A DNA stretch of 64,000 nt from JBEKCP01 sp049509515. GTDB taxonomy: Bacteria > Planctomycetota > Planctomycetia > Pirellulales > Thermoguttaceae. Position numbers and translations under genes: made by a program. The stretch is from NCBI GenBank assembly GCA_049509515.1, contig JBEKZV010000008.1:47917-111916 (forward strand), written 5' to 3'. Below the pieces are notes generated by a model, which did no database searches, had not been told where the DNA came from, and saw nothing but the letters and a program-made list of their open reading frames with translations. How positions within the stretch are numbered: position 1 is the first letter of the stretch; each line of letters starts with the position of its first letter. Below are positions 15,691-23,578 of the stretch, in pieces.

Positions 15691-15938
15691 TTACACGGAC
15701 TACGCAGATGGGACTGTGAGAACGGCCAGCCCTCTCTTGTTATCCGCGGCATTCGCGTAATCCGCGGTCCCCTTTGTGGCACCGCGCCCCGGGTGCCCGC
15801 GGCCGCCCCCTCGTCACCCGGCACTCGCCACTCGCCCCTGCCCGCATTCGCATCCTAAAGTTGTCGTGACCCGTCAGAGTTTGCGCCGGCGCCCATCCGA
15901 CCGGCACCGGCAGATTCGACAAGGTTGCGACAACCGGC

Positions 15939-17093
15939 ATGAAGCGAACGCCTTGCAATTGCCGTTTAGTGCTGGCAACGGCCGCCTGGCTGGCGGCGGC
16001 CGGGTGGGGCTGGCAGGGTGCCGGTGCCGCGGAGGAGCACGCGGAAGACGGACGGCCTGGCGAGTGCAGCTCTGCCGTCCAGCAGGCCCTGGGCGAGAGC
16101 CTGACGCCGCTGGAGCGGCGTCTCATGGCCGACGCGGCCGGCGAGCGGCTGCACGAGTTCCCGCTGTGGGACGCCGCCCTGGTAGCCAGCGGCGTAGACG
16201 ACCCGCTCGTGCTGGCACATTACCGCCGGCAACGGGACCAGTGGGTGGATGCCCTCCGGCAGTCGGGAGTTGTCCGCGGCGGACCCCGCCAGGAGGCGCG
16301 GGCCATCTTCGAGTTCCTGCACGCACACGTGCTGACCGGCGGCTACAGCCTCCCCTCGACCGATTTGCGAGAGGCCATCGACCGCGGCCGCTTCAATTGC
16401 GTCAGCGCCTCGGTCTTGTTCCAGTGTTTGGCGGAGGAGTTCGGGCTGGAGGTTTGCGGGCTGGAGACCCCGGGGCACGTGATGACCCGGCTCCGCGGGG
16501 CTGGCGGCCCGCTGGACATCGAGACCACTTGCCCGCGGTGGTTCCAACGGCTCGATTCGCCCGGGGCAGAGACCGGTCCCGGCACGGCGGGCCAGCGCCC
16601 GACTTCCGGCGCGATCGGCGGGCCTGCTACGCCCTTCGTCCCTCAGGACATGCCACCCAGCGCAAGGGACGAGAAGGCCGGGGCCCACGCTACGCCCTTC
16701 GTCCCTCAGGGCGTGCCACCCGGCGAGCCACTCGCCACCCGTCACTCGTCACTCGTCACTCGTCCCGCCCGCGAGGTCTCCGACGTCGAGTTGCTGGCCA
16801 TGATCTACTACAACCGCGGCCTGGACCTGTTGGGCGAGAAGCGGTTCGCGGAAGCGGCGGCCGCCAACGCCAAGGCCCTCCGCCTGGCCCCCGGCCACGC
16901 CGCCGCCCGCGGAAACTTGCTGGCCACCCTCAACAACTGGGCGATCGAGCTGGGCAGCACCGCCCATTACGCCGAGGCGGCCGACCTGCTGCGGCTGGGC
17001 TTGGCGATCGAACCGGGCTACGAGGCCTTCCGCCTGAACTGGGTCCACCTGCACCGCCAATGGGCCCGGCAACTCGATTTGACACGGCCGTAA
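15939..17093 (+). CDS. transglutaminase-like/TPR secreted protein with repeat-DNA insertion
   Basis: 384 aa. After a signal peptide (about 1-31) comes a transglutaminase-like domain of the SirB1-related type: Cys154 in FNCVSASVLFQCLAEEFGL, His180 in PGHVMTRL and Asp193 in LDIETTCPRW form a likely triad. The C terminus (about 265-370) has two TPR-like helical pairs (YYNRGLDLLGEKRFAEAAAANAKAL; NWAIELGSTAHYAEAADLL). Between them, residues about 205-262 are encoded by repeat DNA: a 63-bp direct repeat (TPFVPQ twice) and a GTCACTC heptamer array. The reading frame survives the insertion. Confidence 0.72.
   Translation: MKRTPCNCRLVLATAAWLAAAGWGWQGAGAAEEHAEDGRPGECSSAVQQALGESLTPLERRLMADAAGERLHEFPLWDAALVASGVDDPLVLAHYRRQRDQWVDALRQSGVVRGGPRQEARAIFEFLHAHVLTGGYSLPSTDLREAIDRGRFNCVSASVLFQCLAEEFGLEVCGLETPGHVMTRLRGAGGPLDIETTCPRWFQRLDSPGAETGPGTAGQRPTSGAIGGPATPFVPQDMPPSARDEKAGAHATPFVPQGVPPGEPLATRHSSLVTRPAREVSDVELLAMIYYNRGLDLLGEKRFAEAAAANAKALRLAPGHAAARGNLLATLNNWAIELGSTAHYAEAADLLRLGLAIEPGYEAFRLNWVHLHRQWARQLDLTRP
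16627..16766 (+). repeat. intergenic-type repeats inside a coding sequence
   Basis: CTACGCCCTTCGTCCCTCAG occurs at 16627 and 16690 (63-bp period). It is followed at 16727-16766 by a 7-bp array (GTCACTC three times, flanked by GCCACCC and GCCACTC). The same heptamer word lies in the non-coding spacer at 15811-15840. The stretch is in frame within the transglutaminase/TPR gene. Confidence 0.75.
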
Positions 17094-17210
17094 GCGTGAC
17101 GTAGGTTTCTATTGGCTGGTGCTTGCCCGTTGCTGCCCGGAAACCGCAAGCGGCCGGCCACCCCTCTTCTCTTTTCCACCGGGCTCTTTCCTACTTCTCC
17201 CCCGACGCCG

Positions 17211-17642
17211 ATGCACGCCACAATCAACGATGCCCAAGTCGATTTGCTGCCCGAGCACGGACTGAAGGGCGACAGCGAGCTGCAAGCCCAGGTTTGGGGC
17301 CTGCTGAATGCCTTGTACCCCAAGACGGAGATTGTCGAGCGGCGCCGCGAGATGCGCTACCCGTTCCCGCACCTGGTACACCTCACGCCGGTTGGCGAAG
17401 ACGGCATCACGCCGTGCGGAAAGAGCCTGACGGTGGTGGGCAAGCACATCTCGCAGCGCGGGCTGGGCTTCTACCATCCCAAGCCGCTGCCCTACCGCCT
17501 CATGATCGCCTCGCTGGAGAGCGGCAGCGGCTGGTTCGGCTTCCTCATCGACCTGAGTTGGTGCCGCTTCACCCGCCAGGGCTGGTATGAGAGCGGCGGC
17601 CGCTTCCTGCAGGCCGTGGAATCGCCGCTGGCGGCCCGCTGA
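17211..17642 (+). CDS. PilZ-like domain protein
   Basis: Predicted c-di-GMP-binding-like protein, 143 aa from ATG 17211. Two PilZ hallmarks are visible: an Arg-rich switch (ERRREMRYPF, residues about 41-50) and a later ISQRGLGFYHPKPLPYRLMI that matches the (D/N)xSxxGxxF strand. The first position of that second motif is His instead of Asp/Asn, so ligand binding may be altered. No signal peptide. The frame is open upstream, but family homology begins at MHATIND. Downstream is a 307-bp spacer. Confidence 0.68.
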   Translation: MHATINDAQVDLLPEHGLKGDSELQAQVWGLLNALYPKTEIVERRREMRYPFPHLVHLTPVGEDGITPCGKSLTVVGKHISQRGLGFYHPKPLPYRLMIASLESGSGWFGFLIDLSWCRFTRQGWYESGGRFLQAVESPLAAR

Positions 17643-17949
17643 GAGACGGGCCGCGGATCCCCGGCCCCCGCCAACTCCGTCGCGTGAGCCCGCCGTCTTC
17701 GGAATCATGGACTGTCCGTGGAATCGGCCGGAAGGCCGGTTTGGGCGGCGTTCCGGCAATCTTCCGGCCAGTCGGTATTGGGGGGCAACGGCGGCCATCT
17801 TGTGCCCGTGGAACCTGCCCCGGCCGCTTGACCCCCGTCTGCCCGCGTGTTAGAGTCGTAGCCGGTCAGGGGACGAGAATCCCCTGTCCGAAATGCGCGT
17901 CCTCGCGAACGACTCACCCCCCCCATTCCTCCCACAGGAGCCTACCCCC
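17643..17949. other. 307-bp spacer with promoter and leader hairpin for the oxidoreductase gene
   Basis: No gene. It carries a TTGACC-17 bp-TAGAGT promoter (17828-17856) and a 7-bp leader hairpin CAGGGGA/TCCCCTG at about 17867-17886. A GC-rich palindromic patch (ggccggaaggccgg) lies near 17722-17736. Confidence 0.55.
17828..17856 (+). promoter_or_regulatory. sigma70-type promoter of the Gfo/Idh/MocA gene
   Basis: TTGACC (17828-17833), 17-bp spacer, TAGAGT (17851-17856). It is followed by a small hairpin in the leader and, 94 bp further on, by the ATG at 17950 with a CAGGAG site. Confidence 0.55.
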
Positions 17950-19356
17950 ATGACACACCCATCCCAGATCACTCGGCGTACACTGCTCCGGCAGGCCGCC
18001 GCGGCCGGCGTCGGCGCCGTGACCCTGCCCCAGATTGTGCCGTCCAGCGTGTTCGGCGCCGGCGCCCCCAGCAAGAAACTCAACATCGGCCTGCTGGCCT
18101 GCGGCGGGCGGGCCCGCGACGACTTGGGGGCGTGCATCGGCGGCGAGAACATCGTGGCCATCTGCGACGTCGATCAGCGCCAGGTCGCTCAGGTCAAGAA
18201 GATGCTCGCCCAGCGCGGGGTGGCCGACAAGGCCAAAGTCTACGAGGACTACCGCAAGCTGCTGGACGAGGAAAAGTCGGTCGACGCGGTGGTGATGGCC
18301 CCGGGCCAGCGGTGGCACGTCCCGATGAGCAAGCGGGCCATGCTGGCCGGCAAGCACGTCTTCTGCGAGAAGCCGCTGGCCCATAGCTGCGCCCAGGCCC
18401 GCGAGATCCGCGAGCTGGCCAAGCAGCTCCCGAAGCTGTGTACCCAGGTCGGCTCGCAGGGCGGTTCCACCGACACGTTCCGCCGCAGCATGGAAGTGAT
18501 CCAGGCCGGCGTGCTGGGCCAGATTCGCGAAGTCCACGTGTGGATGGACCGCGGTTGCGAGCGCAGCCGGAACATCGACACCCACGCCGACCCGATCCCC
18601 AAGGAATTGAACTGGGACTTCTGGTGCGGGCCGTCGAAGGTCTTGCCGTTCAAGAACTACTATCTCGGCTTCTGCCTGAACTGGGGGCCGTGGCTGGAGT
18701 TCGGCGACGGGCACCTGGCCGACATGGGCGCGCACGGACTGAATCTGCCGTGGCGGGCCCTCCGGCTCGCCGCGCCCCTGAATTGCTCGATCAGGGTCCC
18801 GGAGCCGATCAAGGACAGCTACGCCTCGGCCACGGACATCTCTTGGGACTTCGCCGCCCGCGGCGACATGCCGGCCGTGAAGCTGTGGTGGCACGACGGC
18901 GGAAGGCTCCCGCCGCCGGAGCTGAGCAAGGAGCTCATCTCGACTTACAACCGCGTGCCGGGCAACGGCGTGCTGTTCGCCGGCGACAAGGGCATCCTCT
19001 GCTCCGACTGCTGGGGCGTGGGCGGTGTCGTCAAGCTGAAGGGCGAAGCCAGGTGCCGCGGCGTACAGGACCACGCGGCCTGCAAGCCGGTGCCCGTCAC
19101 GCTGCCCCGCGTGCCCCAACAGAATCACGTGGGCGAGTGGCTCAGCGCTTGCAAGGGCGGCCCCAAGACGTTCCAGGGCTTCGAGACCGCCGCCATGGTC
19201 GCCGAGATCGCCATGGTGGGCATGCTCGCCATGCGTTTCAAGCCGGGCGTGAACACCTTCTCCACGATCGAGTGGGACAGCGAAGCCCTGAAGGTCAAAG
19301 GCGCGCCCGAGGCCGACGTCATCGTACACCTCCCGGTGCGGCAGAAGTGGCTGTAA
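17950..19356 (+). CDS. Gfo/Idh/MocA family oxidoreductase with Tat signal
   Basis: NAD(P)-dependent sugar-type dehydrogenase exported in folded form. 468 aa. The N terminus carries a twin-arginine signal (ITRRTLLRQAAAAGVGAVTLP). The Rossmann start is LNIGLLACGGRARDDL, and the conserved EKP follows (HVFCEKPLAHS). The C-terminal substrate domain (LNWDFWCGPSK, ELEFGDGHLADMGAHGLNLP-like segment) matches the large planctomycete Gfo/Idh/MocA group. A second in-frame ATG lies at 17893, but the Tat motif and a CAGGAG site fix the start at 17950. Substrate unknown; a heparinase-like gene lies convergent downstream. Confidence 0.88.
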   Translation: MTHPSQITRRTLLRQAAAAGVGAVTLPQIVPSSVFGAGAPSKKLNIGLLACGGRARDDLGACIGGENIVAICDVDQRQVAQVKKMLAQRGVADKAKVYEDYRKLLDEEKSVDAVVMAPGQRWHVPMSKRAMLAGKHVFCEKPLAHSCAQAREIRELAKQLPKLCTQVGSQGGSTDTFRRSMEVIQAGVLGQIREVHVWMDRGCERSRNIDTHADPIPKELNWDFWCGPSKVLPFKNYYLGFCLNWGPWLEFGDGHLADMGAHGLNLPWRALRLAAPLNCSIRVPEPIKDSYASATDISWDFAARGDMPAVKLWWHDGGRLPPPELSKELISTYNRVPGNGVLFAGDKGILCSDCWGVGGVVKLKGEARCRGVQDHAACKPVPVTLPRVPQQNHVGEWLSACKGGPKTFQGFETAAMVAEIAMVGMLAMRFKPGVNTFSTIEWDSEALKVKGAPEADVIVHLPVRQKWL

Positions 19357-19436
19357 AGCCCACTACGGGTCCGTCCTGCCGGGACGGGACCTGTCGACAG
19401 CTTGCCGAGCCCCGCTTGGCTTAGACAACACCCCTT

Positions 19437-19461
19437 GGGGCAGCAGTCCGACTGCTGCCCC
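19437..19461 (+). terminator. strong hairpin downstream of the oxidoreductase gene
   Basis: Perfect 11-bp stem GGGGCAGCAGT/ACTGCTGCCCC with a 3-nt loop, 80 bp after the stop codon. There is no T tract, so it may work as an mRNA-stabilising or Rho-assisted end instead of an intrinsic terminator. Confidence 0.45.
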
Positions 19462-19514
19462 ATGTCGTATACCCCCCGGGGGATAGTGGCGGAGCTGGGG
19501 TGTTGCGGCAGTCC

Positions 19515-19637
19515 GGATTATTCATAAACGGGGGTGGGCAACGCAGTGTGCCACTGCTTCGCAGAAGCAGTGTATCCTTTACGCTGTTGTACCAACACTG
19601 CTTGCAAGCAAGCGGTGGCACACTTCATGAATAGTCC
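19515..19637. mobile_element. MITE-like element with 14-bp terminal inverted repeats
   Basis: About 123 bp in the convergent spacer. Left end GGATTATTCATAAA and right end TTCATGAATAGTCC pair at 12 of 14 positions. Inside are further inverted words: GTGCCACTGCTT and AGCGGTGGCAC, and GAAGCAGTGT with ACACTGCTTG. No coding capacity, so any movement would need a transposase from elsewhere. Confidence 0.6.
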
Positions 19638-19653
19638 CGGCTCGTCCACCGGT

Positions 19654-22600
19654 TCACGGAAAGACTTGCACCTCGTTGAGCCCGCCGCCCATCGCCCAGT
19701 AACTCAGCACCTTGACGCGGACGTAACGCACCGGCACGGGCCGATCGACGACGATCTCTTGCCAGCCGCTGCCGAAGGGGACCTTTGCTCCCGGTTCGAG
19801 CATCCCGGAGAACGCGGGGCCGTAGCCGGCAAAGAATTTTGGCTTCACCAGCGCGGAGCGAAACGCCCGGTCCCACACGCGGCCGAACGAGCCCGCGTGG
19901 CGCGATACCACCTTAAGGGCGTCGTCCAAGAGTTCGACCTCGAAATCGACGGTGGCAAAATCGTTCAGCCCGGCGTTGGTCGTGTTCAGGAGGCGGACCA
20001 GCCGGACCGGGGCGGGCTGCTTGAGTTTGAGCGTCAGCCAGCCGGTCTGCCGGGGCGGCAGGAGCCAGTACGTCGGACGAATGTAGAGCGGCCAGGTGCT
20101 GAGGTTCTGCGTGAACGAGGGGCCGTCGCCGCGGCCGTAGCCGCCGTTGCCCGGCGTCTCGATCTCGCCCAAGGTGTAGTCCAACACGCCGTCGATCGGG
20201 AACTCCCAGGTCTCGTTGTCGGTCACGTGGCGGGCGTCGAAGCGTGGATCGCGCACACCGCTGGCGGTGACCTCGGCCTCCAGGGCCAGGTTCTTCCGTC
20301 CCGCAGCCAACGGCCGGTCCCGCTCGGCGACGATTTCCCGGGCAAGCCTCGCCAGGCCTTCCTTGAGCGCCCGCTGGCTTTCGGCAGAGTTGGTCCGCAG
20401 CGAAACGGCGGCCGGATCGCGGCGAAACTGACCGTCGTAGACGTAGGCGCCGGCCTCCAGCGACCGGCTCTTGCCTGCCACCGAGACTTCCGCTTTTTCC
20501 GGCAACACGAAGCGGCCGGTCAGCTTGCCGCCGCGCTCCAGGACCGCGGCGGCCAGCGGCACGCCGGCCCGGACGCTGCCCAAGGACAAGTTCGCCACCT
20601 TCCACCCGATGGCTGCACGCTCGTCGGGCCCGGCGTGCTCGACCTGGATGCCGCCGTCCGCGGCCACGGTGATATGGTCCTGGGTGCCGTCGGGGTGGAC
20701 GAGTTCGGCGTTCGCCGCTGCCCCGCCCCGTGAGGGGAAAGTCAGACGCGGGTGCGGCCCTTGGTTCTTCAGCGGCATCACGAGCGTGACCAGAAGATCG
20801 TGATCGCGCCGCTCGGGGGTTCCCAACGGCGCGACTTCGATGTCGCCCAACCACAGCTCCGAGCCTTTGGTGATGCCCGGCCCGTTATTGGTGTACTGCG
20901 CGAACCGCAGCGTGGCCCGGGCGGCGGCGACGCCGGGCGGAGCGTCGAAGTAGCTCACCGCCTCGCGCCAGTCGCACTCGCCGGGCGTGCCCGAGGCCGG
21001 ATCGGTCAACCGCAGCGGATCAGGCGAGCGGGGATCGGCCTCCAGCTTGCGGACCGCCCGGCCGGCGGCGTCCAGCAAGTCCACGTCCAGCACCCAGAGG
21101 ATATTGTCGTCCACCCAGGCGTTCTTTTTCCGGCTCGGCACGCTCAGCCGATACCTGGCCCCGGCCGAGAGCGTCAGCGGCGCCGAGAGGACGGGGTGCA
21201 ACGCCTGGAAGTCCGCGAAATGCCGCACCCGCTTGCCCGCCGCCTCCACCATCTCGCCGGCCGACCAGCTCGCGGCGGGCAGCATGCGGACGGGCTCCGC
21301 TGGCTTCTGCGCGCGACCGGCAATCGCCCGCAGCAGCAGGGCGTTGTGGTCGAAGACGTACGCGGTGGTCGGCTGCGACGGCATCCCTTGCTGCTCGTAG
21401 GTCATCCGGTCGTGCGACAGGGTCGCCAGCAGGAGCGCGGCGTTGGGCCGCCGGGCGATCGCCGTGCGAGAATCTACGATTTCGTACGAACCCTCGTTTC
21501 CCGGCCGGTTCCACACGTGCCAGTTGAAGGCGTGCCACCGCGGAGAGTCGTGGGCCACGCGATCGACGAAGACGAAGTAGTCGGGAACCTGGTCGCGCCG
21601 CTCGGAGCGGACGTACAAAATGTCGCGCGTCCGCGCGCGGTACTCCAGGTACGAGCGGGCCTGCTCGGGCCGCGCGTAGAAGCGGACGTTGCTCGTCCAG
21701 CTCTTGCTGCCGACGGCGCTGGCCTGCGGGCTGTCGAAGGAATCGGTGATGAGCATGCTGGGCGAGAAGGGCCGGCCCTCGGTCTCCAGCGCCGATTCGG
21801 TCACCGCGAACTGGTGCCAGGGGAAATGCCACGCCAGCCCGCTCGTGCAGCCGAGCACTTCGCTGCGGGCGGAAAGGAAGCAATCGCCGTTGAAGGACAG
21901 GAACGTGTGTGGCGAGCCATAGCCGCTGCGGAACATCGCCTCGCGGTCGGTGGCCTTGAAGAGCAGCGTGGGGGCCGGCGGGCGCTCGGGCTTGCGCATC
22001 GTGCGGACCCAGAGGAGATCCATCAGCTCGAAGTGGCCTTCCTGGTGCGGGTTCTCCACGCGGCCGAACTGCTTGCTGATGAAATAGGCCGCCGGCGACT
22101 GGGGAAAATGGGCCGCGTAGTCGTACCACCACGGTCCGCCGAAACCGGACGAAGGCAGCTCGATCGGCTTGTGCTGCATGATGCCCCACAAGCCCGCCGT
22201 CTCCCTCGGGTACGGCTTGTCGAACGGCGCCGGGGCGAACGGCACCGTCGCCTCTTTCATCACCGGATACCAGGTCGCTTCGGCAAACGCCGGATGGACG
22301 CGGAAGTCGACGCCGCGGGCGTTGTACACACACGCCGCCGCGGTGTAGAGATTGCTCATCGAGATGTCCCAGTAGCCCGGCAGCCCCGATTCCAGGTTCG
22401 TCCCCGCCCAACCGATGTCGTGGGCGACGATCCAGGAGTAGGTCTGCAGGAGGCTGGCCAGCCAGACGCGGTTGTCCGGGTGGCTATCGCCGAGGGCCAC
22501 GGAGGCGACCAGGGCCGCGCCGAGTGCATTGTTGCCTTGGTTCTTGGCGCGGAGGTGGTGCAAGGCCATGAAGGGCGACAGGCTCACCAGCCGCCAGTAG

Positions 22601-23190
22601 GGCTCGACGCACCGCTCGGCCAGGACCTCCGCCGCCCGCCGCCGCTGGGCAGGACTCCAACCCTCCCAGCAAAAGTCCACGGCGAAGGCGGCGCTCCGGG
22701 CGAACATGCCGTAATGGATCTGGGGCATGTTGGCGCCGTCCCAGTTGAACCAACCCCAGCGCGGGACCCGGCCCGCCACGTCCAGGACCTCCGCGGCCGT
22801 CTCGGCGTACTTCCGCTGGCCGGTCAGGAAATAGAGAAACCCGAGCTTGGCCGAGTTCTTCAACAGCGGGTCGAGTTTCTCTGCCGCGGCGCGGGCCTCG
22901 GCCGGGACGAATTCGCGCGGGTTGTGCTCCCCGCGCACGTCGAGCAGATCGCCCACGTGCTTCGCGATCTCGGGCCGAAGGTTGGGCCACTCGGCCACCA
23001 TCCGGTCGGCCTCCGCGCGGAGCTTCACCAGCACCCGTTCCTCTCCCAATGCCAGGACGTGCTGTCGCACGGCGCCGGCCTGGTCTTTCGGCACGAGCAG
23101 CCCTGCCTTGGGCACAGGCAGCTCGGCGACACACTCAGGGGGCATGCCGGAAAGAAGAATGAAACACAGGCCAAGGGCCGATCTGAACAT
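19654..23190 (-). CDS. heparinase II/III-like polysaccharide lyase family protein
   Basis: Very large secreted protein (1178 aa) with a signal peptide (MFRSALGLCFILLSGMPPECVA). Residues about 30-400 form the alpha-helical toroid of alginate lyase/heparinase II/III proteins (LYFLTGQRKYAETAAEVL, RWGWFNWDGANMPQIHYGM, GNNALGAALVASVALGD). A beta-sheet-rich region typical of the heparinase II/III fold follows (about 420-680). The last 400 residues include two beta-rich segments that look like carbohydrate-binding/discoidin-type modules. Likely degrades an acidic polysaccharide in the periplasm or outside. Single gene, convergent to the oxidoreductase. Confidence 0.75.
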   Translation of the reverse strand: MFRSALGLCFILLSGMPPECVAELPVPKAGLLVPKDQAGAVRQHVLALGEERVLVKLRAEADRMVAEWPNLRPEIAKHVGDLLDVRGEHNPREFVPAEARAAAEKLDPLLKNSAKLGFLYFLTGQRKYAETAAEVLDVAGRVPRWGWFNWDGANMPQIHYGMFARSAAFAVDFCWEGWSPAQRRRAAEVLAERCVEPYWRLVSLSPFMALHHLRAKNQGNNALGAALVASVALGDSHPDNRVWLASLLQTYSWIVAHDIGWAGTNLESGLPGYWDISMSNLYTAAACVYNARGVDFRVHPAFAEATWYPVMKEATVPFAPAPFDKPYPRETAGLWGIMQHKPIELPSSGFGGPWWYDYAAHFPQSPAAYFISKQFGRVENPHQEGHFELMDLLWVRTMRKPERPPAPTLLFKATDREAMFRSGYGSPHTFLSFNGDCFLSARSEVLGCTSGLAWHFPWHQFAVTESALETEGRPFSPSMLITDSFDSPQASAVGSKSWTSNVRFYARPEQARSYLEYRARTRDILYVRSERRDQVPDYFVFVDRVAHDSPRWHAFNWHVWNRPGNEGSYEIVDSRTAIARRPNAALLLATLSHDRMTYEQQGMPSQPTTAYVFDHNALLLRAIAGRAQKPAEPVRMLPAASWSAGEMVEAAGKRVRHFADFQALHPVLSAPLTLSAGARYRLSVPSRKKNAWVDDNILWVLDVDLLDAAGRAVRKLEADPRSPDPLRLTDPASGTPGECDWREAVSYFDAPPGVAAARATLRFAQYTNNGPGITKGSELWLGDIEVAPLGTPERRDHDLLVTLVMPLKNQGPHPRLTFPSRGGAAANAELVHPDGTQDHITVAADGGIQVEHAGPDERAAIGWKVANLSLGSVRAGVPLAAAVLERGGKLTGRFVLPEKAEVSVAGKSRSLEAGAYVYDGQFRRDPAAVSLRTNSAESQRALKEGLARLAREIVAERDRPLAAGRKNLALEAEVTASGVRDPRFDARHVTDNETWEFPIDGVLDYTLGEIETPGNGGYGRGDGPSFTQNLSTWPLYIRPTYWLLPPRQTGWLTLKLKQPAPVRLVRLLNTTNAGLNDFATVDFEVELLDDALKVVSRHAGSFGRVWDRAFRSALVKPKFFAGYGPAFSGMLEPGAKVPFGSGWQEIVVDRPVPVRYVRVKVLSYWAMGGGLNEVQVFP

Positions 23191-23578
23191 GTTCTTCCGT
23201 TCCCAGTTACGGGGTCCTTGACTTTGTCGTGGCCCGCGATTTGTCGAAAGGGTCGTGGCGGTCGTTCAAGGTCCAGTCTACCCCGGACTCAGCCTAACGG
23301 CGCCGGCACCTGACTGAACACCGACATGGACTATACGGTCGCGGGGGGGGCCGGGGTTCACTCGCGGCACCTGGAACATGGTCGCCTCCGGCCACTTTAC
23401 CATTTACTACGGCCAGCTTGCCACCCTCCCCGCCGCCGCCACCCTGTCGGGGCAGCGGCTGTCGGAGCAGCGGCTCTTGACCAGCCAATCCAGATCCACC
23501 AGACTAGGCTTTGTTCTTTTTCGGGATGCAGCGAGTTGTCGTCGCACCCGGGAGCTTCAGCACCTGAGAAGTGTAACC
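23191..23578. other. 388-bp divergent spacer
   Basis: Between two divergent secreted-protein genes. No gene and no strong repeat seen. It must hold both promoters; TTGACC at 23477-23482 is a possible -35 for the plus-strand gene, but no convincing -10 follows at 17 bp. Confidence 0.4.

Larger units (their letters stand above)
14873..15938. other. 1.07-kb non-coding region made largely of repeats
   Basis: No supported gene. In order it holds dispersed repeat copy 2 (15114-15228), a heptamer array of AGGTGTC type (15283-15315), a 115-bp tandem duplication (15462-15690), and an imperfect inverted repeat built on CCGCGGATTAC (left near 15683, right near 15740-15768). It ends with a CACTCGC-type heptamer array (15811-15840). 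It is the longest gene-free stretch in the window. Confidence 0.6.

Noticed and set aside
20752..23313. Long open frame of 853 codons antisense to the heparinase-like gene
   Set aside because: It is a GC-rich shadow: low-complexity Arg/Gly/Pro/Ala composition, no domain, and the opposite frame has clear homology.
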